Source: Neobacillus terrae (lineage in GTDB: Bacteria > Bacillota > Bacilli > Bacillales > Cytobacillaceae). From it: DNA of 64,000 nt. Below the pieces are notes generated by a model, which worked only from the letters and a program-made list of their open reading frames with translations, was not told the origin of the DNA and ran no database searches. Shown in pieces: positions 8,582 to 16,872 of this stretch (within the stretch, counting starts at the first letter, position 1; every line of letters starts with the position of its first letter). The stretch lies in contig NZ_JAAOEO010000001.1 of the NCBI RefSeq assembly GCF_011393025.1, positions 1-64,000 of the forward strand, in the 5' to 3' direction. Position numbers and translations under genes: made by a program.

Positions 8582-8606
8582 TTTGTGAAGGTATTCACTT
8601 AAACTA
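8582..8606 (+). repeat. 25-bp dispersed repeat
   Basis: It is identical at 24 of 25 positions to 83–107 (TTTGTGAAGG, A or T, TTCACTTAAACTA). The stretch after it (about 8607–8690) is a diverged relative of the hairpin-plus-tail repeats, ending CTAACCGGGCATGTTGAAAGAAGG. Confidence 0.6.
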
Positions 8607-8794
8607 TTGGGTGCTTTAGTTAGTTGAACAAGGCGGGGCTGCCCAATAGTCTTTTTTAATGTGTCACTAACCGGGCATGTTGAAAGAAGGAAAAGGCATT
8701 TTTATTTTAACAGATGGAATATTTCGTATAATAATTACAAAAGTATCCATTTCATAATTCGTACGTCATAAGTTAATTAAGTAGAGGGGAATTT

Positions 8795-8959
8795 ATGAAT
8801 ACATACATTTACATGGTGAGGCATGGAGACTCACCAAAGACGGGAGAAAACGAAAGAACAAGAGGGCTAACTGAAAAAGGGAAATCAGATGCTTATCGCA
8901 TTGCTAATACATTACAAGGGGAAGGAGTAGGTTCCAAGGGATTGATAAAACTAACTTAG
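8795..8959 (+). pseudogene. Truncated histidine phosphatase (phosphoglycerate mutase-like)
   Basis: An ATG preceded by GTAGAGGGGA opens a frame with the histidine-phosphatase start MVRHGDSP, including the catalytic RHG. It continues as expected for this family (LTEKGKSDAYRIA) and then breaks off after about 46 residues. The next bases belong to a different gene, the C-terminal part of a type I restriction R subunit, in another frame, so the protein ends after a few foreign residues at 8959. About three quarters of the enzyme is missing. The break point, near 8930, marks a deletion or recombination junction. Confidence 0.8.
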
Positions 8960-9837
8960 ATGCATTGGTAAAAAAGTTGGAACCCGAGGATAAACGCGCT
9001 GAATTTGAACTCTCTTATAAGCAATTTGCTGGTACAATGGAGCAATTAATGCCCGGTCATGTATCGACTGATAACACAAATGATTTACGTTGGCTCTCAT
9101 ACATCCGTGCAGCTGCAAAAGCACGTTTTGAACCCGATACAGAATTAGATATCTCTGATTGTGGTGAAAAGGTACGTCAGATTATTAACGATCATCTTAC
9201 TTCTTACGGAGTGGAGCAATGGATAAAGCCTATTACTTTATTTGACAAGGACTATAAAAAGAAGCTAGAAACTTTAAAATCAGACGAAGCCATTGCATCT
9301 AGTATGGAACATGCTGCTAAACATGTGATTAACGTTAAGATGAGTGATAATCCTGTGTATTATACTAGTCTTTTAGAAAAACTACAGCAAATTCTTGACG
9401 AAACGAAGAACGATTGGACTGAACGGAAAAAGCAATTAGAAGAATTCATAAATAATGACGTAAAAATGGGTGAAACAGAAGAAGCTGAAGCATTAGGACT
9501 AACAAATAAGGAATATGCCTTTTTTGAAATAATAAAGAAACATTTATTAGAACCGGATGAAGCAGCAGGATCAAAAGCAAAAGAAGCATCAGAAGTATAC
9601 ATTAGTCAAGATATCCTTGATCTTTCAAAGGATATTGCACAAAATGTTGCTGATATTGTGGCAAATACTTGGGTAATCGATTGGACAACTAACCCTACTA
9701 AAACTGCCGATATCGAACGTTCAATCTTTATGATGCTAACTTCAAAATATTTTAAACAAATTAAAATGGATGTACGGAAGCAACTAATAACACCACTACT
9801 CCATCTTGCGAAAAAACATTTTGCAACAAGAGATTAA
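8931..9837 (+). pseudogene. hsdR: C-terminal remnant of type I restriction enzyme R subunit (HsdR)
   Basis: The frame is open from the junction at about 8931 (FQGIDKTNLDAL) to 9837, giving roughly 300 residues. It resembles the C-terminal EcoEI_R_C/DUF3387-type region of HsdR, which contacts the methyltransferase core. The nuclease and helicase domains, normally several hundred residues upstream, are gone. An internal TTG at 8965 could permit translation, but no good binding site precedes it. No hsdM or hsdS is present. The adjacent metalloprotease gene is a known companion of hsdR in many Bacillus type I loci. This piece cannot restrict DNA by itself. Confidence 0.75.
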
Positions 9838-9850
9838 GAGGATGAGATAG

Positions 9851-10548
9851 ATGAAGCATTCCATTATTTATGGAACGAAAACCATTGAGTTTTCAATCGA
9901 ATATCGAAAAAGAAAGACAATGGAAATAAGCGTTGAGCCTCCTCATAATGTAAGTGTTGTGGCTCCGACCAACACACCAGAAGCAATTATTCTTCAAAAG
10001 GTTAAGAACAAGGCAGGGTGGATTGTTCAGAGATTATATCTTTTAAAGGAGATGGAATATAAAAAAATTGAAAGAGAAATGGTTAATGGTGAATCATTTA
10101 TGTATTTAGGTCGTAACTATTCCCTCCAATTTCTAATTGATAAAGAAGTTAAGCAACCAATTGTCAAATTATTTCAAGGAAAGTTCCTCGTTACAAGTGC
10201 GGAAAAAGATGAAGATTTGATAAGACAAGCATTTGAGAAATGGTACAAAAGGTAACGGAAAGAATCAATTATTATCAACATTATTTTAAAAAGAAACCTT
10301 CGTCAATTAAGGTAAAAGAGCAGCAGAAACGGTGGGCAAGTTGCACCTCAAAAGATGAACTTTTGTTTAACTGGCGCTGTGTTATGGCTCCTTCTCCAGT
10401 ACTTGATTATATTGTTGTTCACGAAATGTGCCATATGTTATTTAAAAACCATTCGCAAAACTTTTGGGATTTACTTGCGTCTGTTTTATGTGATTATGAG
10501 CGAAGAAAAGAGTGGTTAAGAAACTTTGGGGTCAGAATGGATATTTAA
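9851..10548 (+). pseudogene. YgjP/SprT-like zinc metalloprotease (DUF45), frameshifted
   Basis: Two pieces, 9851–10255 and 10240–10548, make one DUF45/YgjP-like protein of about 232 residues. The second piece has the zinc site HEMCH with a further His six residues on (KNHSQNFW), and the family motif RWASC. The first frame stops after EKWYKR. Adding one A to the run at about 10247–10250 would restore YKKVTERINYYQ, so a single-base deletion in an A run is the likely cause. The gene follows the hsdR remnant by 13 bases, as in intact type I restriction loci. The ATG has AGAGGATGAG upstream. Confidence 0.82.
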
Positions 10549-10908
10549 AGTGTTTTTTGATATTTGGCGCACCGAAAAAGTAATTTGGTGTGCTTTTTAA
10601 TGTGTTATAAATGCTCTAAAGCTTTGTATTTGAGTTTCTAACCATTTGGAAGGCTAATGTGAGATTAAAAAGATCAAGAGCGTATTAAAGGCATTTCTGT
10701 AAGTTCTGAAGGCTATCGGGGGAGAAATGATTGCTTAAATTATTGTGAATGATTTTTATTTGTGTGAAAATTATTATAGGATTTTTAAAACTGTAGAAAA
10801 AATAGAATCTTTCCTAAAGCCAAGGTGTAAAAGAAGACTAGTAATTTAAAAATGAACTTTTAGTATTAATTGTTTGTAATTATGAGGCTGATTTAAACGA
10901 GGTGGAAT
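10549..10908. other. Intergenic region with terminator
   Basis: Near its start a hairpin (GCGCACC at 10567–10573 with GGTGTGC at 10587–10593) is followed by five T, ending the metalloprotease transcript. The rest is AT-rich, and I see no gene in it. Confidence 0.5.
10567..10598 (+). terminator. Intrinsic terminator after the metalloprotease relic
   Basis: A 7-bp stem with one G·U pair, a 13-base loop and a T run. Confidence 0.65.
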
Positions 10909-11700
10909 ATGAAAAATTTGGTAGGCAAAAATATTGTAATAACAGGTGCTTCATCAGGAATAGGTGAAAAAATTGCATTTAAAGTAGCAGAAATGGGTGC
11001 AAGACCAATATTATTAGCTCGCTCTAGTGATAAGTTGAATGATGTGTGTGAAAAAATTAATCAACAATTTGATGTGAGTTGTATATTTTACCCACTTGAT
11101 GTTGGTGATTTCGAAGAGGTGAAAGTAGTTTTTAGACAACTCCTTCAAGAAGTAGACCATGTAGATATTCTTCTAAATAATGCTGGTTTTGGGGTCTTTG
11201 ATTCATTTCAGGAAGCTAATTTTGAGGATATTCAACGGATGTTTGAAGTAAATGTACTTGGTTTAATGGCCTGTACAAAGGAGATACTTTCTTCTATGCT
11301 TGAAAGGGATACTGGGCACATCATTAATATTGCATCTCAAGCAGGCAAATTAGCTACACCAAAATCAAGTGGTTACTCCGCATCAAAACATGCTGTTCTT
11401 GGCTTTACAAATAGTTTAAGGATGGAGCTTGAAGAAACAAATATATTTGTTTCTTCAGTTAACCCTGGCCCGATTGAAACAAATTTCTTCAATAATGCTG
11501 ATAAATCAGGTAATTATGTTAAAAACATAAAAAAATTCATGCTAAAGTCAGATGAAGTTGCCGAAAAAATAGTGGACTTGATGCTTAAACCAAAACGTGA
11601 ATTGAATTTACCTAAATGGATGAACTTGGGGAGCACTCTATATAACCTCTTTCCGGGTATAGCCGAAAGGATAACTGGAGGTATATTGAACAAAAAATAA
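10909..11700 (+). CDS. Short-chain dehydrogenase/reductase, YqjQ-like
   Basis: The 263-residue protein is a classical SDR. The nucleotide-binding motif TGASSGIG is at 12–19, NNAG at 90–93, the catalytic Ser at 143 (NIAS), and Tyr156 and Lys160 lie in YSASK. The C terminus (PKWMNLGSTLYNLFPG) is like B. subtilis YqjQ and like the truncated SDR at 19722–20240, to which it is clearly related but not identical. It may therefore be a foreign full-length copy that came in with the accessory DNA. The substrate is unknown; SDRs of this type reduce or oxidise carbonyl or hydroxyl groups with NAD(P). The start follows ACGAGGTGG. A bidirectional terminator lies about 95 bases downstream. Confidence 0.85.
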   Translation: MKNLVGKNIVITGASSGIGEKIAFKVAEMGARPILLARSSDKLNDVCEKINQQFDVSCIFYPLDVGDFEEVKVVFRQLLQEVDHVDILLNNAGFGVFDSFQEANFEDIQRMFEVNVLGLMACTKEILSSMLERDTGHIINIASQAGKLATPKSSGYSASKHAVLGFTNSLRMELEETNIFVSSVNPGPIETNFFNNADKSGNYVKNIKKFMLKSDEVAEKIVDLMLKPKRELNLPKWMNLGSTLYNLFPGIAERITGGILNKK

Positions 11701-11790
11701 TTTCTCATAAAAATAAACTATAAGGTTAAGTTTCAGGTGTAATTTATTGATAATATAAAAGTCAAGTGAAGTATGAAATTTAGCAAGATG

Positions 11791-11831
11791 ATATAAAAAA
11801 TAGCCCTAAATTATAGGGCTATTTTTTATAT
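11791..11831. terminator. Bidirectional intrinsic terminator
   Basis: AAAAAATAGCCCTA (11795–11808) pairs with TAGGGCTATTTTTT (11814–11827). It serves the SDR gene on the plus strand and the membrane protein gene on the minus strand. Confidence 0.85.
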
Positions 11832-11842
11832 CATAAGTAGTA

Positions 11843-12346
11843 TTATTGCTTCACATTCCAAACTACAATAAAAGTAACAGCTATAACTATTAATATATTT
11901 GTAAGGTTCATTAATTTCCCTTTACCTTTATTTTCTACTATTTCAATTTCTCTCTTTATAGCTAAAGTATAAAAAAACAGGGCGCCCGAAAGACTTCCTA
12001 CATATGCAATAGGAATACCATAATCTTGATAAAAGGGCCTTTCCCAGCCCTGCTGAGTTAAAAGGATTATTAATTTTATAAAAATGCCTAAAGTAGTTGC
12101 TATACCTATCCAAAATAAAGAATAAAAAAATATCTTTTCTTTAGGTTGTTCCTTAGCCTTAGCAAAATCTGACGCAGAGGAACAAAAGTCAGCAAAGGAT
12201 AAAGGAAATGTTATTATTGCAGCAATCGCTAATATATTATTAACGACTACATTTTGATCTGTAAATACAGATATCATTAATAGAATAATAATGGCAAGAG
12301 TCATTCCTTTATAAAAATCACCTAAAAAGTTCTTTATCGTATCCAT
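11843..12346 (-). CDS. Multi-pass membrane protein of unknown function
   Basis: From the ATG at 12346 (binding site GGAGG, nine bases upstream) the protein has 167 residues. It has four to five hydrophobic segments, at roughly residues 17–33, 40–55, 74–95, 110–127 and 145–162. I recognise no family signature. A longer GTG start exists but overlaps the binding site. It is divergent from the kinase gene at 12455, so the two share a short intergenic region and might be co-regulated. Whether it is a membrane partner of the kinase cannot be decided. Confidence 0.6.
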   Translation of the reverse strand: MDTIKNFLGDFYKGMTLAIIILLMISVFTDQNVVVNNILAIAAIITFPLSFADFCSSASDFAKAKEQPKEKIFFYSLFWIGIATTLGIFIKLIILLTQQGWERPFYQDYGIPIAYVGSLSGALFFYTLAIKREIEIVENKGKGKLMNLTNILIVIAVTFIVVWNVKQ

Positions 12347-12454
12347 GATACTAACCTCCACTCTTATTTCTTCAATTTACTATTTTAGCATATTTAACCA
12401 AAACAAAAACAAAAATGTTATAATTTGTATAAAAAAGCGGAATGAGGGAGAAAT

Positions 12455-13819
12455 GTGTCGAGAACTGAGCCGCATTTATATCATCTTAAAGGTGAAGTTG
12501 GGGAAGGAGGTTTTGGAAGAGTGTATAAATGCCGAGATATTTTTAGTGATGAGGATGAAGACTTATCAGCTATTAAAATATTAAAGCCAGAACAACTTGA
12601 CCATCAAACACTGGAGAGGTTTCAAAGAGAGATAAGAATCCATTCTCAACTTAAGCATAAAAATATTGTTCCTATTATTAATTTTGAGTTGGATGATTCC
12701 CTGCCTGGAGACGATGGAAGAGGTTTTGCATATTATACAATGCCTTTAGCAGAAAAAAACTTAAGGGATCTTATGTCTCAATTCAGGTTAAATAATATAG
12801 GTAGGATGGATGATGAAACAGCTGTATTTTATTTTAACCAAATATTAGATGGGGTGGAATATGCACATAAAGCAGGGATTATACACCGGGATTTAAAACC
12901 TGAAAATATTCTAGTTTATAATGAATTGAGAGAAGAAGTACTTAAAATCTCGGATTTTGGATTAGGAAAGTTTTTGAATGGTAACACTCAATTAACAAAA
13001 ACACATATTGCTTTAGGATCGGATGTATTTGCAGCTCCTGAACAATATTCTGATTCTAAAGAAGTAGATGAAAGGGCAGATATCTTTTCACTTGGAAAAA
13101 TTTTATATGAACTTATTACTTATGATTTGCCTGTTTCAATTGACTATGACAAGATTGCTTCCTCAAAGCTTAAATTAATTATTCGGAAGGCAACTCATTC
13201 TAATAAGTATAGAAGGTTTGCTTCAATACAAGAAATGAGAGATAGAATAAATATGGCCTTGGGAATTAATTTGGCTTTAAAAACATCAACGCACCAATTT
13301 AATATTTTTTATAATAAATATAATGATACAGGTGATTTAACTTCTCTTTGGGAGATTATTACTTTACTAAATAAGTATAATACTGATTATACTCTTTATA
13401 CAGAGCACTTCATGAATATGGATGAAGCTGGCATTGAAAAAATGTACAATAGCTATCTGGAAGAATTTTATGAGGTTGTAGAAAATTTTCTAACTTTAAT
13501 TCAAGGCGGCCACTCATATAGTTTTACCGATACAATCGCAAATTTTGTTTTTCATAATATTGTACCAAGAATACAGCAGAATATAGATTTATATGAGAAT
13601 GCTTTTGAAAGTATATTGAAGATGGGGTATAGCCACAATCGTTTTTATATAGCTAGATTATTAGGGGATGAAATTTCAAAAGTTACAAGCGACGATCATA
13701 ACATGATAATTGGCGAGGTTTTAAGTAATAACCCCCGGGCAACAAGATGGGCAAAACAATATTTTCCTACAAGTAGTTTTTGTGATTATCTTAAATTTGT
13801 TTTAGACTCGATAGATTGA
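12455..13819 (+). CDS. Soluble Hanks-type serine/threonine protein kinase
   Basis: The 454-residue protein carries a full eukaryotic-like kinase domain at about residues 8–275: glycine loop GEGGFGRVY, ATP-binding Lys41 in AIKIL, catalytic loop HRDLKPEN (H144–N151) and DFG (167–169). No PASTA domains or membrane span follow, so this is not the housekeeping PrkC/Stk1 type. The C-terminal 180 residues are helical and unrecognised. Stand-alone kinases of this build in accessory DNA include phage-abortive kinases (for example staphylococcal Stk2), so a defence role is a reasonable inference. The start is GTG with GAGGGAG upstream. A bidirectional terminator follows. Confidence 0.85.
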   Translation: MSRTEPHLYHLKGEVGEGGFGRVYKCRDIFSDEDEDLSAIKILKPEQLDHQTLERFQREIRIHSQLKHKNIVPIINFELDDSLPGDDGRGFAYYTMPLAEKNLRDLMSQFRLNNIGRMDDETAVFYFNQILDGVEYAHKAGIIHRDLKPENILVYNELREEVLKISDFGLGKFLNGNTQLTKTHIALGSDVFAAPEQYSDSKEVDERADIFSLGKILYELITYDLPVSIDYDKIASSKLKLIIRKATHSNKYRRFASIQEMRDRINMALGINLALKTSTHQFNIFYNKYNDTGDLTSLWEIITLLNKYNTDYTLYTEHFMNMDEAGIEKMYNSYLEEFYEVVENFLTLIQGGHSYSFTDTIANFVFHNIVPRIQQNIDLYENAFESILKMGYSHNRFYIARLLGDEISKVTSDDHNMIIGEVLSNNPRATRWAKQYFPTSSFCDYLKFVLDSID

Positions 13820-13840
13820 AGAAAATAATACCTTATAAAT

Positions 13841-13866
13841 AAAGAGCAACCTTTGGTTGCTCTTTA
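13841..13866. terminator. Bidirectional intrinsic terminator
   Basis: AAAGAGCAACC and GGTTGCTCTTT are separated by a short loop. It lies between the converging kinase gene and AlbA_2 gene and touches the end of the latter. Confidence 0.8.
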
Positions 13867-14655
13867 ATCTATTCCTATTACATCAAGATCCATTTCAATT
13901 CTCTTTTTTTTCTTTGCGATGACTCTAGAGATGAATTGTTCATAATTTTCATCAGGGTAGTGTGGATTTTTTTTCTTAATCTGTGCACCGTAAAGTGATT
14001 CGGCAATTGTACTACCAAAGTTAGTTAATGCCCCTCCTTTGTAGTAGTAATTATATTGTTTTATTTCGTTATATAACGTTTTTAATTGTCCTAAATGAGT
14101 CTCTAACTCCATTTCAGTCGTGGATGAATAACCAGTATCAATTCTTCTGTTAATAATTTGCTGTATTTCTTCATAAGATGCTTCAACAGTCTGTATGCCT
14201 CTACGTGTATATATACGGTCTTTTTTTATACCTTCACCGTCTTTTGGAGAAACAAAAGGAATTTTTTGAGGTAAATCATTTACAACTAAAACCTGAAATT
14301 TCTTATTCTTAATAGTGGGATATTCTGAATCTTTATATTCAAAATCAAGAATTGACAATTCTTGATTTAAATCTTTTGGTAGAAATTTATCAATTTCATT
14401 AAAAATATCTTCTTTTTTCTTGAATTCTATCATTCCGACAGACTCTAGAACTCCGTTTTCCTCACTCACACCGACTATTAGGCAACCACCACCATAATTA
14501 GCAAAGGCTAAAATATGCTTTGCTAATTTACCTGAGGATGGCCATTGTTGTTTAAAATCCAACTCATTATGCTCACCTGATTGATTCTTTAATATCTCTC
14601 TTAAACCTTCGCGACTGGGTTCTTCGAAAAATTTCGCAAAATACTCCTTGTTCAT
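13864..14655 (-). CDS. AlbA_2/Schlafen-like putative nucleic-acid or ATP-binding protein
   Basis: From the ATG at 14655 (GAGGTG upstream) the protein has 263 residues. The AlbA_2 (Schlafen-type) domain is recognisable from its opening E-x2-ELDFK motif, then the helix and strand KHILAFANYGGGCLIVGV (about residues 45–62), and the later YTRRGIQTVEAS, which gives the typical R-G pair. The C-terminal third is helical and not recognised. Proteins with this domain are frequent in defence islands and include transcription regulators and nuclease-like effectors. It converges on the kinase gene and shares its terminator. The domain call is firm; the molecular function is not. Confidence 0.8.
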   Translation of the reverse strand: MNKEYFAKFFEEPSREGLREILKNQSGEHNELDFKQQWPSSGKLAKHILAFANYGGGCLIVGVSEENGVLESVGMIEFKKKEDIFNEIDKFLPKDLNQELSILDFEYKDSEYPTIKNKKFQVLVVNDLPQKIPFVSPKDGEGIKKDRIYTRRGIQTVEASYEEIQQIINRRIDTGYSSTTEMELETHLGQLKTLYNEIKQYNYYYKGGALTNFGSTIAESLYGAQIKKKNPHYPDENYEQFISRVIAKKKKRIEMDLDVIGID

Positions 14656-14876
14656 CCCGTGCACCTCTTATAAAAAATAATATCTAAATTATACCTTTTT
14701 ATGGAAAAATTTAATATTAAAAAGGTGGCCCTATAGGAATGTGAAGGTACTAAATACACAATCATTAAATGGACAACAAGTAATTTATTAATAAATAGGA
14801 TGTTATTCAATATATTCCAGTTTTCACTCTTTCTTTAATATCCAAAGGGAAAGCTATATTCCCCTTCGAAACTTTT

Positions 14877-15179
14877 TCATCCGTAAATACCATTGGGATG
14901 AAAGTAATTCCACCAATTCTTAATGTTTTTAAAGTTCTTTTCATCAGTAACAAAAGATTTAACTTCTATTCCGAATAACTCTTTGTGATATTCTTTAAAG
15001 TTTTCGCATCCTCTAATAAATTCCACGGCAGCATTTTTACTCATTTTTGATGAAGTACCCACTACAATAAAAGGAACTTTTTCATCATAATAAATTGGTA
15101 CAGAACCCCCAAAATAAATCTCATATAACTCAGGTATTTCTTCTTTCATAGCAACCTCCATTAATAGCAATCTACTCAT
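14877..15179 (-). CDS. Hypothetical protein, 100 aa
   Basis: This small soluble protein has no recognised motif. The ATG at 15179 follows AAAGGAGTGATGAG. A second ATG 30 bases further in (MKEEIPELYE) has its own GGAGG site, so the start is uncertain. Aromatic residues are enriched near the C terminus (NWWNYFHPNGIYG). It stands alone on the minus strand and is divergent from the two-gene operon starting at 15403, with which it may share a promoter region. Confidence 0.5.
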   Translation of the reverse strand: MSRLLLMEVAMKEEIPELYEIYFGGSVPIYYDEKVPFIVVGTSSKMSKNAAVEFIRGCENFKEYHKELFGIEVKSFVTDEKNFKNIKNWWNYFHPNGIYG

Positions 15180-15402
15180 CTCATCACTCCTTTTGATTTT
15201 AATTATGAACTAGTCAAAAATAGAAAAAATAGGCAAATGTGAAAATTTTTCTACAAAAATAAACAAATTTCATCACAATGATTAGATTCCGCCAAAGTCG
15301 TTAAAAAATAATTAACAATTTTAAGAATATTTGTTAATGTAGGATTAAATAATTTAAATGTAAAATTTGTAAAATACCAATTTAGGCGATAGGAGAAAGA
15401 AT

Positions 15403-16872
15403 ATGGTTGAGAAAAATTTAAGTAATTTATCAGATCATAAATATACTAAAGGGATAATTGAATCTCCTATTAACAATGCATTTGGACAAACACTGAAATT
15501 AAACTCCTGGACTAAAGAAAGACTACCAGAATATCTATGGCTGGGCTTAATTTTAAACTATTATGGAAGAGAAGAAGGATTAAAAAGAGGAGAGAATATC
15601 CTCTATCAAATTTCAAATATGAATTTGGATATTGTCCAACCGAAACTTTCACTTTTTCTAAAATTATCAATAGTAAATCAGGAAAAAATTTATGAAATAA
15701 TTAGTTCAATTATTGATCCAGTAATACTATCCCCGCTAACAATAGTTTATCGAAGGGAGGAGAATGAAACTTTTAACCGTTTTTTTTATATTAATAAACA
15801 AACAGTAGAAAATAGAATTTTAGTTTTAAAAGAAACTGTAAAGAAGTTTTATAGTCAACAATCAGATTCTGCAACAGATTTAAGATATTTATCCATTTGT
15901 CTACCTCTTTTCAAAGGGAGGGTACATGTTTCAGAGAAAGTTGAAATGACAATTGAATCTCTTAAAAATTATAGTAAAACAGACCATAAAGATGAAAAAA
16001 TGAGTTTTTATAGGCCATCAATAAGAAGTATTGAACTTATTGATCTAGAAGATCCTGACACTAAATTTATTAATAATTTTTGGAGGGAGGTTGGTTTAAT
16101 GACTGATTGTTCACCAAAATATATCGCTCAACATATAGAAAATAATGACGATTATTTTTTGAAGGATACTCAAAAAGCATTTGAAAATATTATTTTATTA
16201 AATAAAGAGAAATCAATCGAGGACCCTAAATTCAATGTGCTTATTGGGTCTACTGGGTATATGCTTAAAATATACAATGAAGTTATATCAAGTGGTCTAA
16301 AAAATGGCATATTAGGGCGGCACGCATTTAGAACAATTCTTGAGGTTTTCATAATGATGAAGTATCTCATTCTTAAAGAGAAGAATAATGAAAGTATATT
16401 TAAGAGTTATCAATTATACGGCATAGGGAAATATAAACATATTTTACTTAGATTGCGTGAGAGCGAGCTGAGTGAAGAAAGTTTTATAACGGTTCCTATA
16501 GTAGATGTAATTGTGAATGAGCCAATGTGGGAAGAGTTTATGAATATTGATGTGCGTTTTTTTGATCAACAAAATATAAAAAGAAAATTTGAGGAAGTTG
16601 GAGAAAGGGAATTATACGAAATTTTTTATGAATATACTACTAACTATGCTCATGGATTTTGGGGAGCTGTAAGAGAAAGCTCCCAATTGGTATGCGATAA
16701 CCCGTTACATAAATATCACACGGTAGCAGATTTAGGTTTTGACCAAAAATTTCCAAGCGTTATTTATGATATAGATAAAATTTTTAAAAAGCACATTGAA
16801 TTGTTGTCTAGTGTGTATGAATTTCCAAAATGGTATAAATTAAAATATAAGGAATTAACTTATGGGTTATAA
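15403..16872 (+). CDS. Uncharacterised 489-aa protein, DUF5677-like pattern
   Basis: This is the first gene of an overlapping pair. The C-terminal half (about residues 290–480) has the rhythm I associate with DUF5677-type proteins: an Arg-rich helix (GRHAFRTILEVFIMMKYLI), then much later an aromatic/His helix (YTTNYAHGFWGAVRESS). The N-terminal half is unrecognised. It is mainly helical and soluble, with no membrane span. The ATG follows ATAGGAGAAAG. The next gene starts 11 bases before this one ends, implying translational coupling and joint function. The location among defence-type genes suggests, but does not show, a phage-resistance role. The likeness to DUF5677 is a pattern-level judgement. 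Confidence 0.7.
   Translation: MVEKNLSNLSDHKYTKGIIESPINNAFGQTLKLNSWTKERLPEYLWLGLILNYYGREEGLKRGENILYQISNMNLDIVQPKLSLFLKLSIVNQEKIYEIISSIIDPVILSPLTIVYRREENETFNRFFYINKQTVENRILVLKETVKKFYSQQSDSATDLRYLSICLPLFKGRVHVSEKVEMTIESLKNYSKTDHKDEKMSFYRPSIRSIELIDLEDPDTKFINNFWREVGLMTDCSPKYIAQHIENNDDYFLKDTQKAFENIILLNKEKSIEDPKFNVLIGSTGYMLKIYNEVISSGLKNGILGRHAFRTILEVFIMMKYLILKEKNNESIFKSYQLYGIGKYKHILLRLRESELSEESFITVPIVDVIVNEPMWEEFMNIDVRFFDQQNIKRKFEEVGERELYEIFYEYTTNYAHGFWGAVRESSQLVCDNPLHKYHTVADLGFDQKFPSVIYDIDKIFKKHIELLSSVYEFPKWYKLKYKELTYGL

Noticed and set aside
11791..11831. Hairpin at the SDR gene as an island attachment site
   Set aside because: It is a perfect stem with flanking A and T runs between converging genes, fully explained as a bidirectional terminator.
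15180..15402. tRNA or small RNA in the AT-rich gap before the two-gene operon
   Set aside because: No cloverleaf or stable stem with terminator was found. The gap most likely holds divergent promoters only.
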